Of a stretch of DNA of 11,356 bases, positions 1 to 6,741 are shown piece by piece. Made by a program: the position numbers and the translations under genes. The stretch covers positions 1 to 11,356 of the forward strand of contig CAJZFF010000023.1 in assembly GCA_915069725.1 (NCBI GenBank), read 5' to 3'. Numbering within the stretch: the first letter of the stretch is position 1; the number at the start of each line of letters is the position of its first letter. Source of the DNA: an uncultured Actinomyces sp. Its GTDB lineage: Bacteria; Actinomycetota; Actinomycetes; Actinomycetales; Actinomycetaceae. The notes under the pieces were generated by a model, which was not told the origin of the DNA, made no database searches, and saw nothing but the letters and a program-made list of their open reading frames with translations.

Positions 1-265
1 CGGCCACACGGCGGCGGGCGGCGCGGGCCTCTCGCTCCAGGGCGCCGTCGTCGAGGCCGTCCGCGTAGCCATCGGCGTGCTCGTGCTGGGCGGCGGTGGA
101 GGCCAGGGCGGTTCCGGTCCGGGAGAGGACCCGGGCCACAACATCATGGACGTCGTGAACGTCACGGACGTCACGGCCCTTATGGTCGTCACGGGTGTCG
201 TGGAGGTCTGCTGCGTCCTCAGCGGTAGAGGGGGTGGTGGGGGTAGTGGAGTGGTGATGGGTCAC
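1..265 (-). CDS. hflX: GTPase HflX, N-terminal part (runs off the left edge)
   Basis: Eighty-eight codons run from a GTG at 265 to the window edge without a stop. The start is supported by an AAGGA ribosome-binding site six bases upstream. The N-terminus is a poorly conserved, charged tail (MTHHHSTTPTTP, then an RDV/HDV repeat at residues 31-42). The last visible residues, LEREARAARRRVA (76-88), resemble the segment just before the conserved LSTELEDITEVEYRQLRLER region of actinobacterial HflX. HflX is a ribosome-associated GTPase that splits or rescues stalled ribosomes. Its GTPase domain lies outside the window, so the call rests on this short match and on the usual dapF-methyltransferase-hflX gene order. 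Another protein with a disordered N-terminus cannot be excluded. Confidence 0.65.
   Translation of the reverse strand, partial: MTHHHSTTPTTPSTAEDAADLHDTRDDHKGRDVRDVHDVHDVVARVLSRTGTALASTAAQHEHADGYADGLDDGALEREARAARRRVA
140..175 (-). repeat. Four 9-bp tandem repeats inside the hflX N-terminus
   Basis: On the minus strand cgtgacgtc, cgtgacgtt, cacgacgtc and catgatgtt follow one another and encode RDV-RDV-HDV-HDV (residues 31-42). The units differ by one to four bases, so this is an aged in-frame microsatellite in the disordered tail. Confidence 0.75.
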
Positions 266-272
266 AAAAAGT

Positions 273-358
273 CCTTCGTCGTATGCCTGCGCCCCTCCGA
301 TGGGGCGCGATGTTCTGGCGGGGAGCGGCGCCGGCCGCCGTTTCAGCGCATACGAAGG
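273..358. repeat. Inverted copy of the hflX ribosome-binding region
   Basis: Plus-strand 279-286 (TCGTATGC) is the exact reverse complement of 348-355 (GCATACGA). Allowing a 3-base insertion, the match extends to CCTTCG-tcg-TATGC (273-286) against GCATACGAAGG (348-358). The left arm holds the hflX Shine-Dalgarno; the right arm encodes the last residues of the remnant reading frame. The 289-308 hairpin sits between the arms. This may mark a rearrangement junction. Confidence 0.55.
289..308. terminator. Strong hairpin upstream of hflX
   Basis: A perfect 7-bp stem (GCGCCCC 289-295 pairs with GGGGCGC 302-308) has a 6-nt loop. It lies between the stop of the MFS remnant (343) and the hflX start (265). 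It has no T-run, so it could be a terminator of minus-strand transcripts or a structure in the hflX 5' leader. Confidence 0.4.
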
Positions 359-969
359 ATCCACATGGGGGCGATGGTACTGCCCGCGGGCGCGTGGGGC
401 CACCCGCCGACTCGGGCGGCGCGTCGGGCCAGCAGCGGGGTGAGGAGGAGCCCCACGGCGAGCAAGATGAGTGTCGGCCACAGCCGGTCCGTCTCGACAC
501 CGGATGCCGTGGGGGCGACGAAGGCCGCGGCCAGCGTGGTGCGGCGGCGGTAGGCCTTCAGTTCCCGCGCCGGATGGGCCCCGCAGACAAGCGCGACGAC
601 CGACCAGCCGATACCGCCTGCGGTGAGCGCCCAGCCGATCTGGGTCGGGGTCATGTCCAGGACATCGTGGGCGCTGGGAGCAACCAGGTAGTCCAGGGTC
701 GGGAAAAAGGCGCACACCCACATCAGGGTGGCGATGCCCGCGCGCCGGCCGACCGCCAGGCACAGGGTCCCTGCAGGCAGGACGCGGGAGCAGGACCAGA
801 GCACCAGTGCGGTCCCGCCGGCGACTCCGGGCCAGAACCAGGGGCTGGAGGCGCGCAGCGCCCCGATGATCGCCACACCTGTGGCCATGGCCCCGGCGGC
901 CAGGCCCCGCAGGATCTCCCCGAGGACGTAGACCTCGATGTTCGGGGCGAGGGCTCCGACGACGGCCCC
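343..969 (-). pseudogene. Degraded MFS transporter remnant
   Basis: The first ATG in this frame is at 888 (181 codons, TGA at 343-345), but transporter-like sequence begins upstream without a standard start or ribosome site: GAVVGALAPNIEV, then LGEILRGLAAGAMATG, typical of TM3-TM4 of MFS drug exporters. Later VLPAGTL and TPTQIGWALTAGGIGW resemble TM7-TM8 of the same family. The N-terminal membrane segments, the TM5-TM6 stretch and most of the C-terminal half are missing, as if several internal deletions happened. The tail (WPTLILLAVGLLLTPLLARR) is one more hydrophobic segment I cannot place. The upstream reading frame is continuous with the CPBP gene's stop codon. An expressed small membrane protein starting at 888 is the alternative; the family assignment is from memory of motifs. 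Confidence 0.5.
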
Positions 970-990
970 GGAGGCGCCTCCCGTTGGCTT

Positions 991-1039
991 CTCCGATGTG
1001 CTACCGGACCTTCCAACACAGGGTCGGATGGTAGCGGAG
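991..1039 (-). terminator. Interrupted hairpin after the CPBP gene
   Basis: Arms CTCCG (991-995), GCTACC (1000-1005) and GACC (1007-1010) face GGTC (1022-1025), GGTAGC (1030-1035) and CGGAG (1035-1039; one base shared). The structure starts 15 bases past the CPBP stop codon and could end that transcript. No U-tract follows. Confidence 0.4.
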
Positions 1040-1053
1040 ACATCGTCATCACA

Positions 1054-1944
1054 TCAGGCTACCCGCCTCGGTACAACCGCTGTGCGGCGTTCCAGCCACC
1101 GCCGCACCACCATGAAGACAGTTCCGGCAAGCGCAGCGTGCACAAGGCTGATCCCGGCCACCTCGGGCGTGGCGAACTCGATCCCGACCCCGGAGTCGAT
1201 CCAATCAAGACCGCCCAGAAGCACGCGGTTGATGGTGAGAAACGTGTGATGGAAGGCGATCGCAGAGGTGAGCGCACCCGGTAGTGGGATCCGTCGGGCC
1301 GCAACCAGTGTGAGGCCGAAGACGAACAGCAAAACTATGTAGAAAAAGGGGTCGTTACCGCTCGGCGCCAGAGAGAAGCCCGTCGTTTCGCCCCCTAGAA
1401 CGAGCGTTGACGTCATTCGAATCAGATTGCTCAACGCCGTACTGAGGCAGAAGAGAACCGTGATCGTCATGGTGGCCGCGAGCGGGCCCCAACTTTCCCG
1501 TAAAGTCGACCACCCGTAGCCGCGCAGCGCGATCTCCTCCGGCAATGCCTCGTACAGTAGCAGGACGACCGCGTTGACTGCGAGGAAGGTTGCGAGCGCC
1601 GCCGGTTCAAGGTGATCGAACCGGGCCCAGCCGATCAAGAACACGGGTGTCCACACAACAGCCCCGGTCACGACACCGACGGCCACCCCGGTCGCGGCCG
1701 CGGCGGGCCAGTGACGTGATAGGCCCATCCCGGCGAGAGTCCTGCGGTCAAGGAGACGACGACAAGCCACGATCGCGGGAACGACGAACAATGTGACCAG
1801 AAATGCCTGAGACACGCGAATGAATGCGGGTCCGGTCTCAGTCCTGGATCCGACAGCCTGTGCGATCGCTATCGAAAGAGTCACCCCCAACGTCAAGATT
1901 GCCCAGCCGCTGAGCGCCTTTGCAAGAGCCCTGTATCGGCTCAT
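1054..1944 (-). CDS. CPBP-family (Abi/CAAX-protease-like) integral membrane protein
   Basis: A 296-residue, strongly hydrophobic protein with about eight predicted membrane segments. The CPBP (PF02517-type) signature EExxxR is present (PEEIALRGY, E136-E137-R141), and a histidine-containing third motif is seen at FHHTFLTIN (H232/H233, N239). The second motif, normally FxxxH, reads FCLST (F165, T169), so one expected catalytic histidine is absent. Members act as intramembrane proteases or as bacteriocin-immunity/membrane proteins of unknown role. The ATG at 1944 is preceded by GGAGAGGG about eight bases upstream. The gene is visibly AT-richer than its neighbours and uses codons such as ATA, TTG, TTT and GTT (for example in FFYIVLL, residues 200-206), suggesting acquisition by transfer. 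It is divergent from the methyltransferase and followed by a hairpin, so it is probably its own transcription unit. Confidence 0.8.
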   Translation of the reverse strand: MSRYRALAKALSGWAILTLGVTLSIAIAQAVGSRTETGPAFIRVSQAFLVTLFVVPAIVACRRLLDRRTLAGMGLSRHWPAAAATGVAVGVVTGAVVWTPVFLIGWARFDHLEPAALATFLAVNAVVLLLYEALPEEIALRGYGWSTLRESWGPLAATMTITVLFCLSTALSNLIRMTSTLVLGGETTGFSLAPSGNDPFFYIVLLFVFGLTLVAARRIPLPGALTSAIAFHHTFLTINRVLLGGLDWIDSGVGIEFATPEVAGISLVHAALAGTVFMVVRRWLERRTAVVPRRVA

Positions 1945-1991
1945 GACAACATCCCTCTCCTACCGTCCGCACCCCTATGGAGACACGATCG

Positions 1992-2002
1992 TATTATCAT
2001 AA
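1992..2002 (-). promoter_or_regulatory. AT-rich candidate promoter between divergent genes
   Basis: The 1945-2055 gap between the CPBP gene and the leader ORF holds an AT-rich patch. On the minus strand it reads TTATGATAATAC, offering TATGAT or GATAAT as a -10 for the CPBP gene; on the plus strand TATTAT (1992-1997) could serve the methyltransferase. No convincing -35 box was found on either strand at 16-18 bp. Confidence 0.35.
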
Positions 2003-2055
2003 AGCCGCATCTCGCAAAATCGGTACTCCTCGCCTGGCAAGGAGGCAGCGGACTG

Positions 2056-2115
2056 ATGACCGCCTTGGTTTCCTCTCTGTCGGCGAGCAGAGCCCGGGTA
2101 GCCTGGTGGGCGTGA
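2056..2115 (+). CDS. Possible 19-residue leader peptide coupled to the methyltransferase
   Basis: ATG at 2056 follows AAGGAGG (2039-2045) with a 10-base spacer, by far the best ribosome site in this intergenic region. The frame encodes MTALVSSLSASRARVAWWA and stops with TGA at 2113-2115. That stop overlaps the methyltransferase start GTG (2112-2114) in a GTGA arrangement, typical of translational coupling. The methyltransferase itself has no good Shine-Dalgarno, so ribosomes ending here could restart on it. Two adjacent Trp codons sit three codons before the stop. The peptide matches no family I know, and a chance ORF is possible. Confidence 0.45.
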   Translation: MTALVSSLSASRARVAWWA

Positions 2116-2729
2116 GCGAGCACTACTTCACCACCTCCCCCGCCGTCGATGCCGAGGAGCGCACCCACCGCTTCTCGATCCGCGGCGTCGAGCGCACGGT
2201 GGTCACGGCCTCGGGCGTCTTCAGCGCCGACCGCCTCGACAAGGGCACCCAGGTCCTCCTCGATCACGTCCCCGATCCGGCCCAGACCGGCACGTTCCTC
2301 GACCTGGGCTGCGGATGGGGGCCGATCACGCTGGCCCTGGCCGGGGCCGCTCCGCAGGCACAGGTCCTGGCCACCGATGTCAACGAACGCTCCCTGGCCC
2401 TGACCGCACGCAACGCCGCCGCCGCAGGCCTGGACAACGTGAGGACCACCCCGGCCGACACGCTGCTGGCCGAGCTGAGCGAGAGCTCGACGCCGGTAGA
2501 CCTCATCTGGTCCAACCCTCCGGTGCGCATCGGCAAGGAGGCCCTGCACGCCCTGCTGCTGGACTGGCTGGCGCTGCTGTCCGACGACGGCGAGGCCTGG
2601 CTGGTGGTGCTCAAGAACCTGGGAGCCGACTCCCTGGCGACCTGGTTGAAGAACCAGGGCTGGGACGTGAACCGAATGGCCTCCTCGAAGGGCTTCAGGG
2701 TCCTGCGAGTGCGCCGCCGGCACGGCTGA
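2112..2729 (+). CDS. Class I SAM-dependent methyltransferase, YbxB/RsmC-like (probable rRNA guanine N2-methyltransferase)
   Basis: With the GTG at 2112 the product is 205 residues and begins VSEHYFTTSP, matching the MSEHYY start of the Bacillus YbxB family. The same frame is open further upstream, but that part looks non-coding. Motif I, the SAM-binding loop, is FLDLGCGWG (62-70), the acidic motif II is ATDVNERS (87-94), and the catalytic motif IV is SNPPVRIGK (134-142), close to the SNPPIRAGK form of YbxB. RsmC proteins methylate 16S rRNA at G1207, so a small-subunit rRNA target is likely but inferred. It is the only major plus-strand gene, convergent with the exporter gene, and lies where actinobacteria often keep a methyltransferase between dapF and hflX. 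Translation may depend on the overlapping leader ORF. Confidence 0.88.
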   Translation: MSEHYFTTSPAVDAEERTHRFSIRGVERTVVTASGVFSADRLDKGTQVLLDHVPDPAQTGTFLDLGCGWGPITLALAGAAPQAQVLATDVNERSLALTARNAAAAGLDNVRTTPADTLLAELSESSTPVDLIWSNPPVRIGKEALHALLLDWLALLSDDGEAWLVVLKNLGADSLATWLKNQGWDVNRMASSKGFRVLRVRRRHG

Positions 2730-2747
2730 CAGGACGCCGGGCCGTGC

Positions 2748-2766
2748 CCGGGCGGAGCCCGCCCGG
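2748..2766. terminator. Hairpin between convergent genes
   Basis: A perfect 8-bp GC stem (CCGGGCGG 2748-2755 pairs with CCGCCCGG 2759-2766) with an AGC loop fills most of the 37-base gap between two convergent stop codons and abuts the exporter stop (2767-2769). It could act in both directions; there is no T-run on either side. Confidence 0.65.
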
Positions 2767-4263
2767 CTACCGGCGTCGTCGCCTCGCCACGCGCAGGTCG
2801 ATGACCGCGACCCCTGCAGCCACGGCGATGGTGGCCACGACGGCCAGCAGACCGGCTTGGGCGGCGACCTCCCAGCCCGAGGAGTGCGAGACGCGGAAGG
2901 TCAGGCCCGTGATGACGGCGATGCCGATGGAGGCGCCGATGCGCTCACCGGTCTGGAGGATGCCGCCCGCGGCTCCGGCGTACTCCAGGGGGACGTCGGC
3001 CAGGGAGAGGGTCTGGTTCGGGGAGACCACGAGGCCCTGCCCCACTCCGAGCACCAGCAGCGTGAGGGTCAGCCACCAGGGGCTCCAGCCCTCGCGCGCG
3101 TGCATGTGCATGATGCCGATGCTTCCCAGCAGCCCAACCATGCCGAGCACCATGCCGCCGAGCACCATGACCCGCCCCACCCGGATCACCCGGCGGCCGG
3201 CGACGGCGGCGGCGATCGATCCCGCCAGGGCGGCTGGGACTCCAATGAGGCCGCTGGCCAGCGCGGTGGAGCCCAGGCCGGCCTGGACGTACTGGGCCAC
3301 GATGATCCACACGCTGGTGTAGCCCAGGAAGTACACGGCGATGGCCAGGCTGCCGTAGGCGAAGGAGGGGATGGCCAGCAGGCTGAGGTCCACCATGGGG
3401 GCGCCGCCCCTGGACCGGTAGCGCTTCTCCCAGGCCACCCAGGCGCCGATGACGCCGATGCCGGCGACCTCCAGGCCCCAGATCCAGGTGCCGGCCGAGG
3501 CCTCCATGAAGGGGATCATGATGAGCAGCGTGCCGACGGCGAGCAGCCCCATCCCCACCGGGTCGAGATCGACTCCGCCGCGGTGGGCGGCCCCGGCGGC
3601 ATCGCCGTCGGGGCTGTCCGCCTGTTCCGTCTGGCCTGTGTCGCTTCCCCTGCACCAGGCGGAGGCCGGCAGGTAGCGGCGCGCGGCCCACACGCCGGCC
3701 AGAGTGAGGGGGACGTTGACGAGGAAGGAGGCGCGCCAGCCCCAGTCGTCCCCGAGCCAGCCGATGAACCCGCCGCTGAGTACGGGCCCCAGCGCCACCG
3801 AGACCCCGATGACAGCGCCGAAGAGCCCGAAGGCGCGTCCTCGGGCCTCACCGGAGTAGTACTGCTGGATCATGCCGGTCACCTGCGGGTTGAGCAGCCC
3901 TGAGCCGACTCCCATGACGACACGGGCCAGGTTGAGGGTGACGACGTCGGGAGCCAGCCCCGAGGCGAGCGAACCGGCGCCGAACAGGAGCATGCCGATG
4001 ACGAAGAGCCGCCCTCGTCCCATGACGTCACCGGCGCGGCCGGCCGGGACGAGGACGACCCCGAAGACGAGGGCGTAACCGGAGACGACGAGCTGGAGCC
4101 CGGCGGTGCCGGCGCTCAGGCTGTGGGAGACCGCCGGCAGGATGACATTGACCGAGGAGACGGCCAGCAGCGTGACGAAGGCGGGGATGAGAAGCGTCGG
4201 CAGAAGCCGCTCATGGTTCGTACGCGGCGTCTGGGCTGGGTCGCGGGGGTGAGGCGTGGGCAC
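2767..4263 (-). CDS. MFS transporter, DHA2 (EmrB/QacA-type) 14-TM drug exporter
   Basis: A 498-residue polytopic membrane protein of the length and hydrophobicity expected for 14-TM DHA2 antiporters, which export drugs or other compounds using the proton gradient. Motif A is AGRAGDVMGRGRLF (about 74-87), and motif C is VIGVSVALGPVLSGG (about 151-165). At the TM1 motif, usually LDxTIVNVALP, the sequence is LAVSSVNVILP (33-43), so the conserved aspartate is missing. A charged hydrophilic loop (about 205-236) separates the halves. The start is a GTG at 4263 because no other in-frame start precedes TM1; there is no Shine-Dalgarno. It follows brnQ by 28 bases, so the two are probably co-transcribed. 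The substrate cannot be read from sequence; amino-acid-related export is conceivable from the neighbour but unproven. Confidence 0.88.
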   Translation of the reverse strand: MPTPHPRDPAQTPRTNHERLLPTLLIPAFVTLLAVSSVNVILPAVSHSLSAGTAGLQLVVSGYALVFGVVLVPAGRAGDVMGRGRLFVIGMLLFGAGSLASGLAPDVVTLNLARVVMGVGSGLLNPQVTGMIQQYYSGEARGRAFGLFGAVIGVSVALGPVLSGGFIGWLGDDWGWRASFLVNVPLTLAGVWAARRYLPASAWCRGSDTGQTEQADSPDGDAAGAAHRGGVDLDPVGMGLLAVGTLLIMIPFMEASAGTWIWGLEVAGIGVIGAWVAWEKRYRSRGGAPMVDLSLLAIPSFAYGSLAIAVYFLGYTSVWIIVAQYVQAGLGSTALASGLIGVPAALAGSIAAAVAGRRVIRVGRVMVLGGMVLGMVGLLGSIGIMHMHAREGWSPWWLTLTLLVLGVGQGLVVSPNQTLSLADVPLEYAGAAGGILQTGERIGASIGIAVITGLTFRVSHSSGWEVAAQAGLLAVVATIAVAAGVAVIDLRVARRRRR

Positions 4264-4269
4264 GTCGAG

Positions 4270-4275
4270 AGGCTA
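4270..4275 (-). promoter_or_regulatory. Possible -10 box giving a leaderless exporter mRNA
   Basis: On the minus strand TAGCCT lies six bases before the GTG at 4263, where no ribosome-binding site exists. This TANNNT spacing is compatible with transcription starting at the GTG itself. The motif is short, so chance is a real alternative. Confidence 0.25.
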
Positions 4276-4291
4276 CCGCGTGCCGGACCGC

Positions 4292-5695
4292 TCACAGCTG
4301 CGAGGCCGCGGCGTGCTCGACGTCCTGCTGAGCACGGCTGGGAGGCTCCCCGGGGGCGGGCGTGAACCAGGCTCCGGAGCGGATGTCCAGGACGATGCCG
4401 ATCCCCAGGGCGAGGAGTGCCGGAGGGATCCATCCGGTGGAGTCGCTCCACAGCCCGGTTCTCGCCAGCAGCCTGCTGGGGCCATCCCAGCCGGCGGCGG
4501 TGATGGCGGGCACGGATCCGAGGATCCCGGCTGTGGTCACGCACCACCGGTAGGCGGCCTTGAGCCGTCCGGGTGCCACGGCGTCGACCAGGGTCACGGC
4601 GACCAGGGCGATGGCCAGGGGGTAGAGCAGGAACAGCAACGGTCCCGCGATCTTGAGGATGGCGCTCAGGCCCAGGTTGGCCAGGGTGAAGGAGACGATC
4701 GCGCAGGCGGCGAGCTGTCGGTTGAAGGAGACGGCCGGCCAGGCGGTGTAGGCGTAGCCGGCCCAGGAGGCCATCAGGCCCACGGCGGTGGTCAGGCAGG
4801 CCAGGATGACGATGGCGGCGAAGATGACGACGCCCGAGGTCCCCAGCGTGGAGGAGGCCGCGTTGCGCAGCAGCGCGGTGCCGTCCTTGGTGTCGACGGT
4901 GATCTGCCCGCGGGTACGCGTCCCCAGGACGGCCAGTCCGACGTACACCAGCCCCAGGAGCACGGCGGCGATACCACCGGACAGGACCGTGCCGCGCACC
5001 AGGGCGCGAGGGGAGGTCAGGCCGCGTTCGCGCAGAGAGGTGATGACGACGATGCCGAAGACGGTGGCCGCCAGGACGTCCATGGTGAGGTAGCCCTGAG
5101 TCAGCCCGTTGGTCAGGGGAGCGCTCGCGTAGGGCTCGATGGCCTCGCGCTCCACCCCGGGGGACATCACGATGGTGACCCCGCACAGCAGGGCCAGCAG
5201 GGCCAGCAGGGCGGGAGTGAGCCAGCGCCCGACGCGGTCGGCCAGGCGGCTCGGGCTGCGGGCGATGCTGAAGGACACCCCCATGAACACCGTCACGTGC
5301 ACCAGCAGGGCCAGACGGGAGTCCTGAATCCCCAGCAGCTCGAGCACCGGGCGGGTCGCCAGCTCGTAGGCGACCGTGGTGACCCGGGCGATGGCGTAGA
5401 GCGGGCCGATCGCCAGATAGACCGCCAGAGGCATGACGGTGCCGAATCGGGGTCCTACTCTGCGAGCCAGGCCCAGGATTCCCTCACCGGAGGTGGAGAC
5501 GGCGACCACGGTGATGAGTGGCATGAGCACCCCGGTGGCGAGGAAACCCACCATGACCGGAATGAAGGATCTGCCCGAGGCGGCGCCCAGCAGGGGCGGG
5601 AAGATGAGGTTGCCCGCCCCGAAGAACAGGGCGAAGAGCATCAGGCCGGTCGGCAGGATGGTGCTGACGACAGAGCGTGTGGATGGCTGGCTCAT
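4292..5695 (-). CDS. brnQ: Branched-chain amino-acid transporter BrnQ (LIVCS family)
   Basis: A 467-residue membrane protein with about twelve hydrophobic segments. The N-terminal LFFGAGNLIFPP (23-34) is the hallmark of BrnQ, the sodium- or proton-coupled importer of leucine, isoleucine and valine at the cytoplasmic membrane. The length fits the family (roughly 430-470). I chose the ATG at 5695, about 20 residues before TM1. The frame stays open up to a GTG at 5776, right after the dapF stop, but that extension is His/Arg/Pro rich and unlike a protein. Ribosome-site support at 5695 is weak (only GAGAAG some 15-20 bases upstream). It lies 82 bases downstream of dapF and just before the exporter gene, forming a probable two-gene operon inserted beside the dapF core. 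Confidence 0.9.
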   Translation of the reverse strand: MSQPSTRSVVSTILPTGLMLFALFFGAGNLIFPPLLGAASGRSFIPVMVGFLATGVLMPLITVVAVSTSGEGILGLARRVGPRFGTVMPLAVYLAIGPLYAIARVTTVAYELATRPVLELLGIQDSRLALLVHVTVFMGVSFSIARSPSRLADRVGRWLTPALLALLALLCGVTIVMSPGVEREAIEPYASAPLTNGLTQGYLTMDVLAATVFGIVVITSLRERGLTSPRALVRGTVLSGGIAAVLLGLVYVGLAVLGTRTRGQITVDTKDGTALLRNAASSTLGTSGVVIFAAIVILACLTTAVGLMASWAGYAYTAWPAVSFNRQLAACAIVSFTLANLGLSAILKIAGPLLFLLYPLAIALVAVTLVDAVAPGRLKAAYRWCVTTAGILGSVPAITAAGWDGPSRLLARTGLWSDSTGWIPPALLALGIGIVLDIRSGAWFTPAPGEPPSRAQQDVEHAAASQL

Positions 5696-5767
5696 AGTGG
5701 TGGTCGGTTTCTCTTCTCGGATGTGGCGTCGGTGCGACGTCCGGGAGCAGTGCGGGTGGCGGTGGGT

Positions 5768-5781
5768 CTGAGGCACCTCAG
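5768..5781. repeat. 14-bp palindrome at the dapF 3' end
   Basis: CTGAGG-CA-CCTCAG overlaps the dapF stop codon (5778-5780). The 2-base centre is too small for an RNA hairpin loop, so if functional it is more likely a protein-binding site than a terminator. Confidence 0.4.
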
Positions 5782-6728
5782 ACGACGGTGACCCGCCCGG
5801 TGATCGTGGCCGGGCCGGTCAGCAGCACGCTGCCGCCCTCGCCCAGGGGGTCGGCGTCCACGTGGACCCCCATCTCTCCGCCGGGGACGAGCAGCCGGTA
5901 GTCCTCGGGAGCGCCCGGACCGGTCCAGGTGTGCAGGGCGACGGCGACGGCGCAGCACCCCGCTCCATAGGAGAGGGACTCCCCCACGCCGCGTTCCAGG
6001 ACGCGCACGCGGGCGATACCCACCGATGACTGGGTGTCGGGGTCGGTCTCCTCCCCCAGCGGCACGACGAGCTCGAGGTTGGTGCCGGCCTCGGGGGCGG
6101 GGTCGTAGGCGACCGGAGCCGCGGAGTCGGTGAGCCCGGCGAAGGCGGCCGCCTCGAGCTCGCTCTCCTCCCCCAGGGCGACGACGGTGTGGGGGCCGGA
6201 GATCTCCACGCTCAGGGCGGCCCGCTGTCCGGCCAGGCCGGGGACGTCGACGGCCGTGTCCCAGCCCTCGTCGTCGGCCTCCTCGGGGCTGGCCAGGCGG
6301 GCCGGCCCCATGTCCACGGTCCACAGCTCGCCCAGGCGGGTGATGGTGCGGGCCCCGCCGCGCGTGCCGATGGTGACCGACTCGCCGTCGGCGATGGGGT
6401 ACAGCCCCTCACGGTCCAGGACGTGGGCGAACAGGCGTGCGGCGTTGCCGCACATCTCGGCCACGGATCCGTCGGCGCGGTAGTAGTCCATGAACCACTC
6501 GGCCTCGGGCACGGAGGCGGCGAAGGCCCCGGCTCCGGGCAGGGCGGTGGTCCGTACGACGCGTACGAAGCCATCGGCGCCGATGCCGCTGTGGCGGTCG
6601 CAGACCGCGGCGATGTCGGCGCCGCTGATGGCAACCTCGCAGCCGGGGTCGACCAGCATGAGGAAGTCGTTGAGGGTCGCGTGGCCCTTGATGAGCTCAA
6701 GACCGCGAAGACCTGTCGAGTGCGGCAT
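5778..6728 (-). CDS. dapF: Diaminopimelate epimerase
   Basis: DapF interconverts LL- and meso-diaminopimelate in the cytoplasm, feeding lysine and peptidoglycan synthesis. With ATG at 6728 the product is 316 residues and begins before the conserved KGHATLNDF (14-22), which carries the substrate-binding Asn. The two catalytic cysteines are in AEMCGNAARLF (C93) and in SYGAGCCAVA (C259; C258 precedes it). The first motif is CGNAAR instead of the commoner CGNGxR. The frame runs upstream into miaA (to 6863), but that part is shadow sequence. The start is 10 bases past the miaA stop. GGGG only two bases from the ATG is too close to be a ribosome site; a TAGGCT seven bases upstream suggests an additional leaderless promoter. 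Confidence 0.95.
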   Translation of the reverse strand: MPHSTGLRGLELIKGHATLNDFLMLVDPGCEVAISGADIAAVCDRHSGIGADGFVRVVRTTALPGAGAFAASVPEAEWFMDYYRADGSVAEMCGNAARLFAHVLDREGLYPIADGESVTIGTRGGARTITRLGELWTVDMGPARLASPEEADDEGWDTAVDVPGLAGQRAALSVEISGPHTVVALGEESELEAAAFAGLTDSAAPVAYDPAPEAGTNLELVVPLGEETDPDTQSSVGIARVRVLERGVGESLSYGAGCCAVAVALHTWTGPGAPEDYRLLVPGGEMGVHVDADPLGEGGSVLLTGPATITGRVTVV

Positions 6729-6735
6729 GGCCCCT

Positions 6736-6741
6736 AGCCTA
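6736..6741 (-). promoter_or_regulatory. Candidate -10 box for leaderless dapF mRNA
   Basis: Minus-strand TAGGCT ends seven bases before the dapF ATG and overlaps the miaA stop codon. The same hexamer at the same distance precedes ybjN-1. The spacing would place the transcription start at or next to the ATG. No clear -35 box was seen. Confidence 0.4.

Noticed and set aside
283..1284. Long plus-strand open frame of 333 codons across the MFS remnant and CPBP gene
   Set aside because: It is Gly/Arg/Asp-rich with no domain and runs antisense to the minus-strand frames, a common artefact of high GC.
1977..2111. N-terminal extension of the methyltransferase from an ATG at 1977
   Set aside because: The 45 extra residues lack family similarity, and YbxB-like proteins begin at SEHYF, which fits GTG 2112.
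5696..5777. BrnQ start at the GTG at 5776
   Set aside because: The 27 added residues are His/Arg/Pro-rich and unlike BrnQ N-termini, and no ribosome site precedes the GTG.
4256..5791. 511-codon plus-strand open frame opposite brnQ
   Set aside because: Its composition (Gly, Gln, Asp, His repeats) is that of an antisense shadow, while the minus strand encodes a clear BrnQ.
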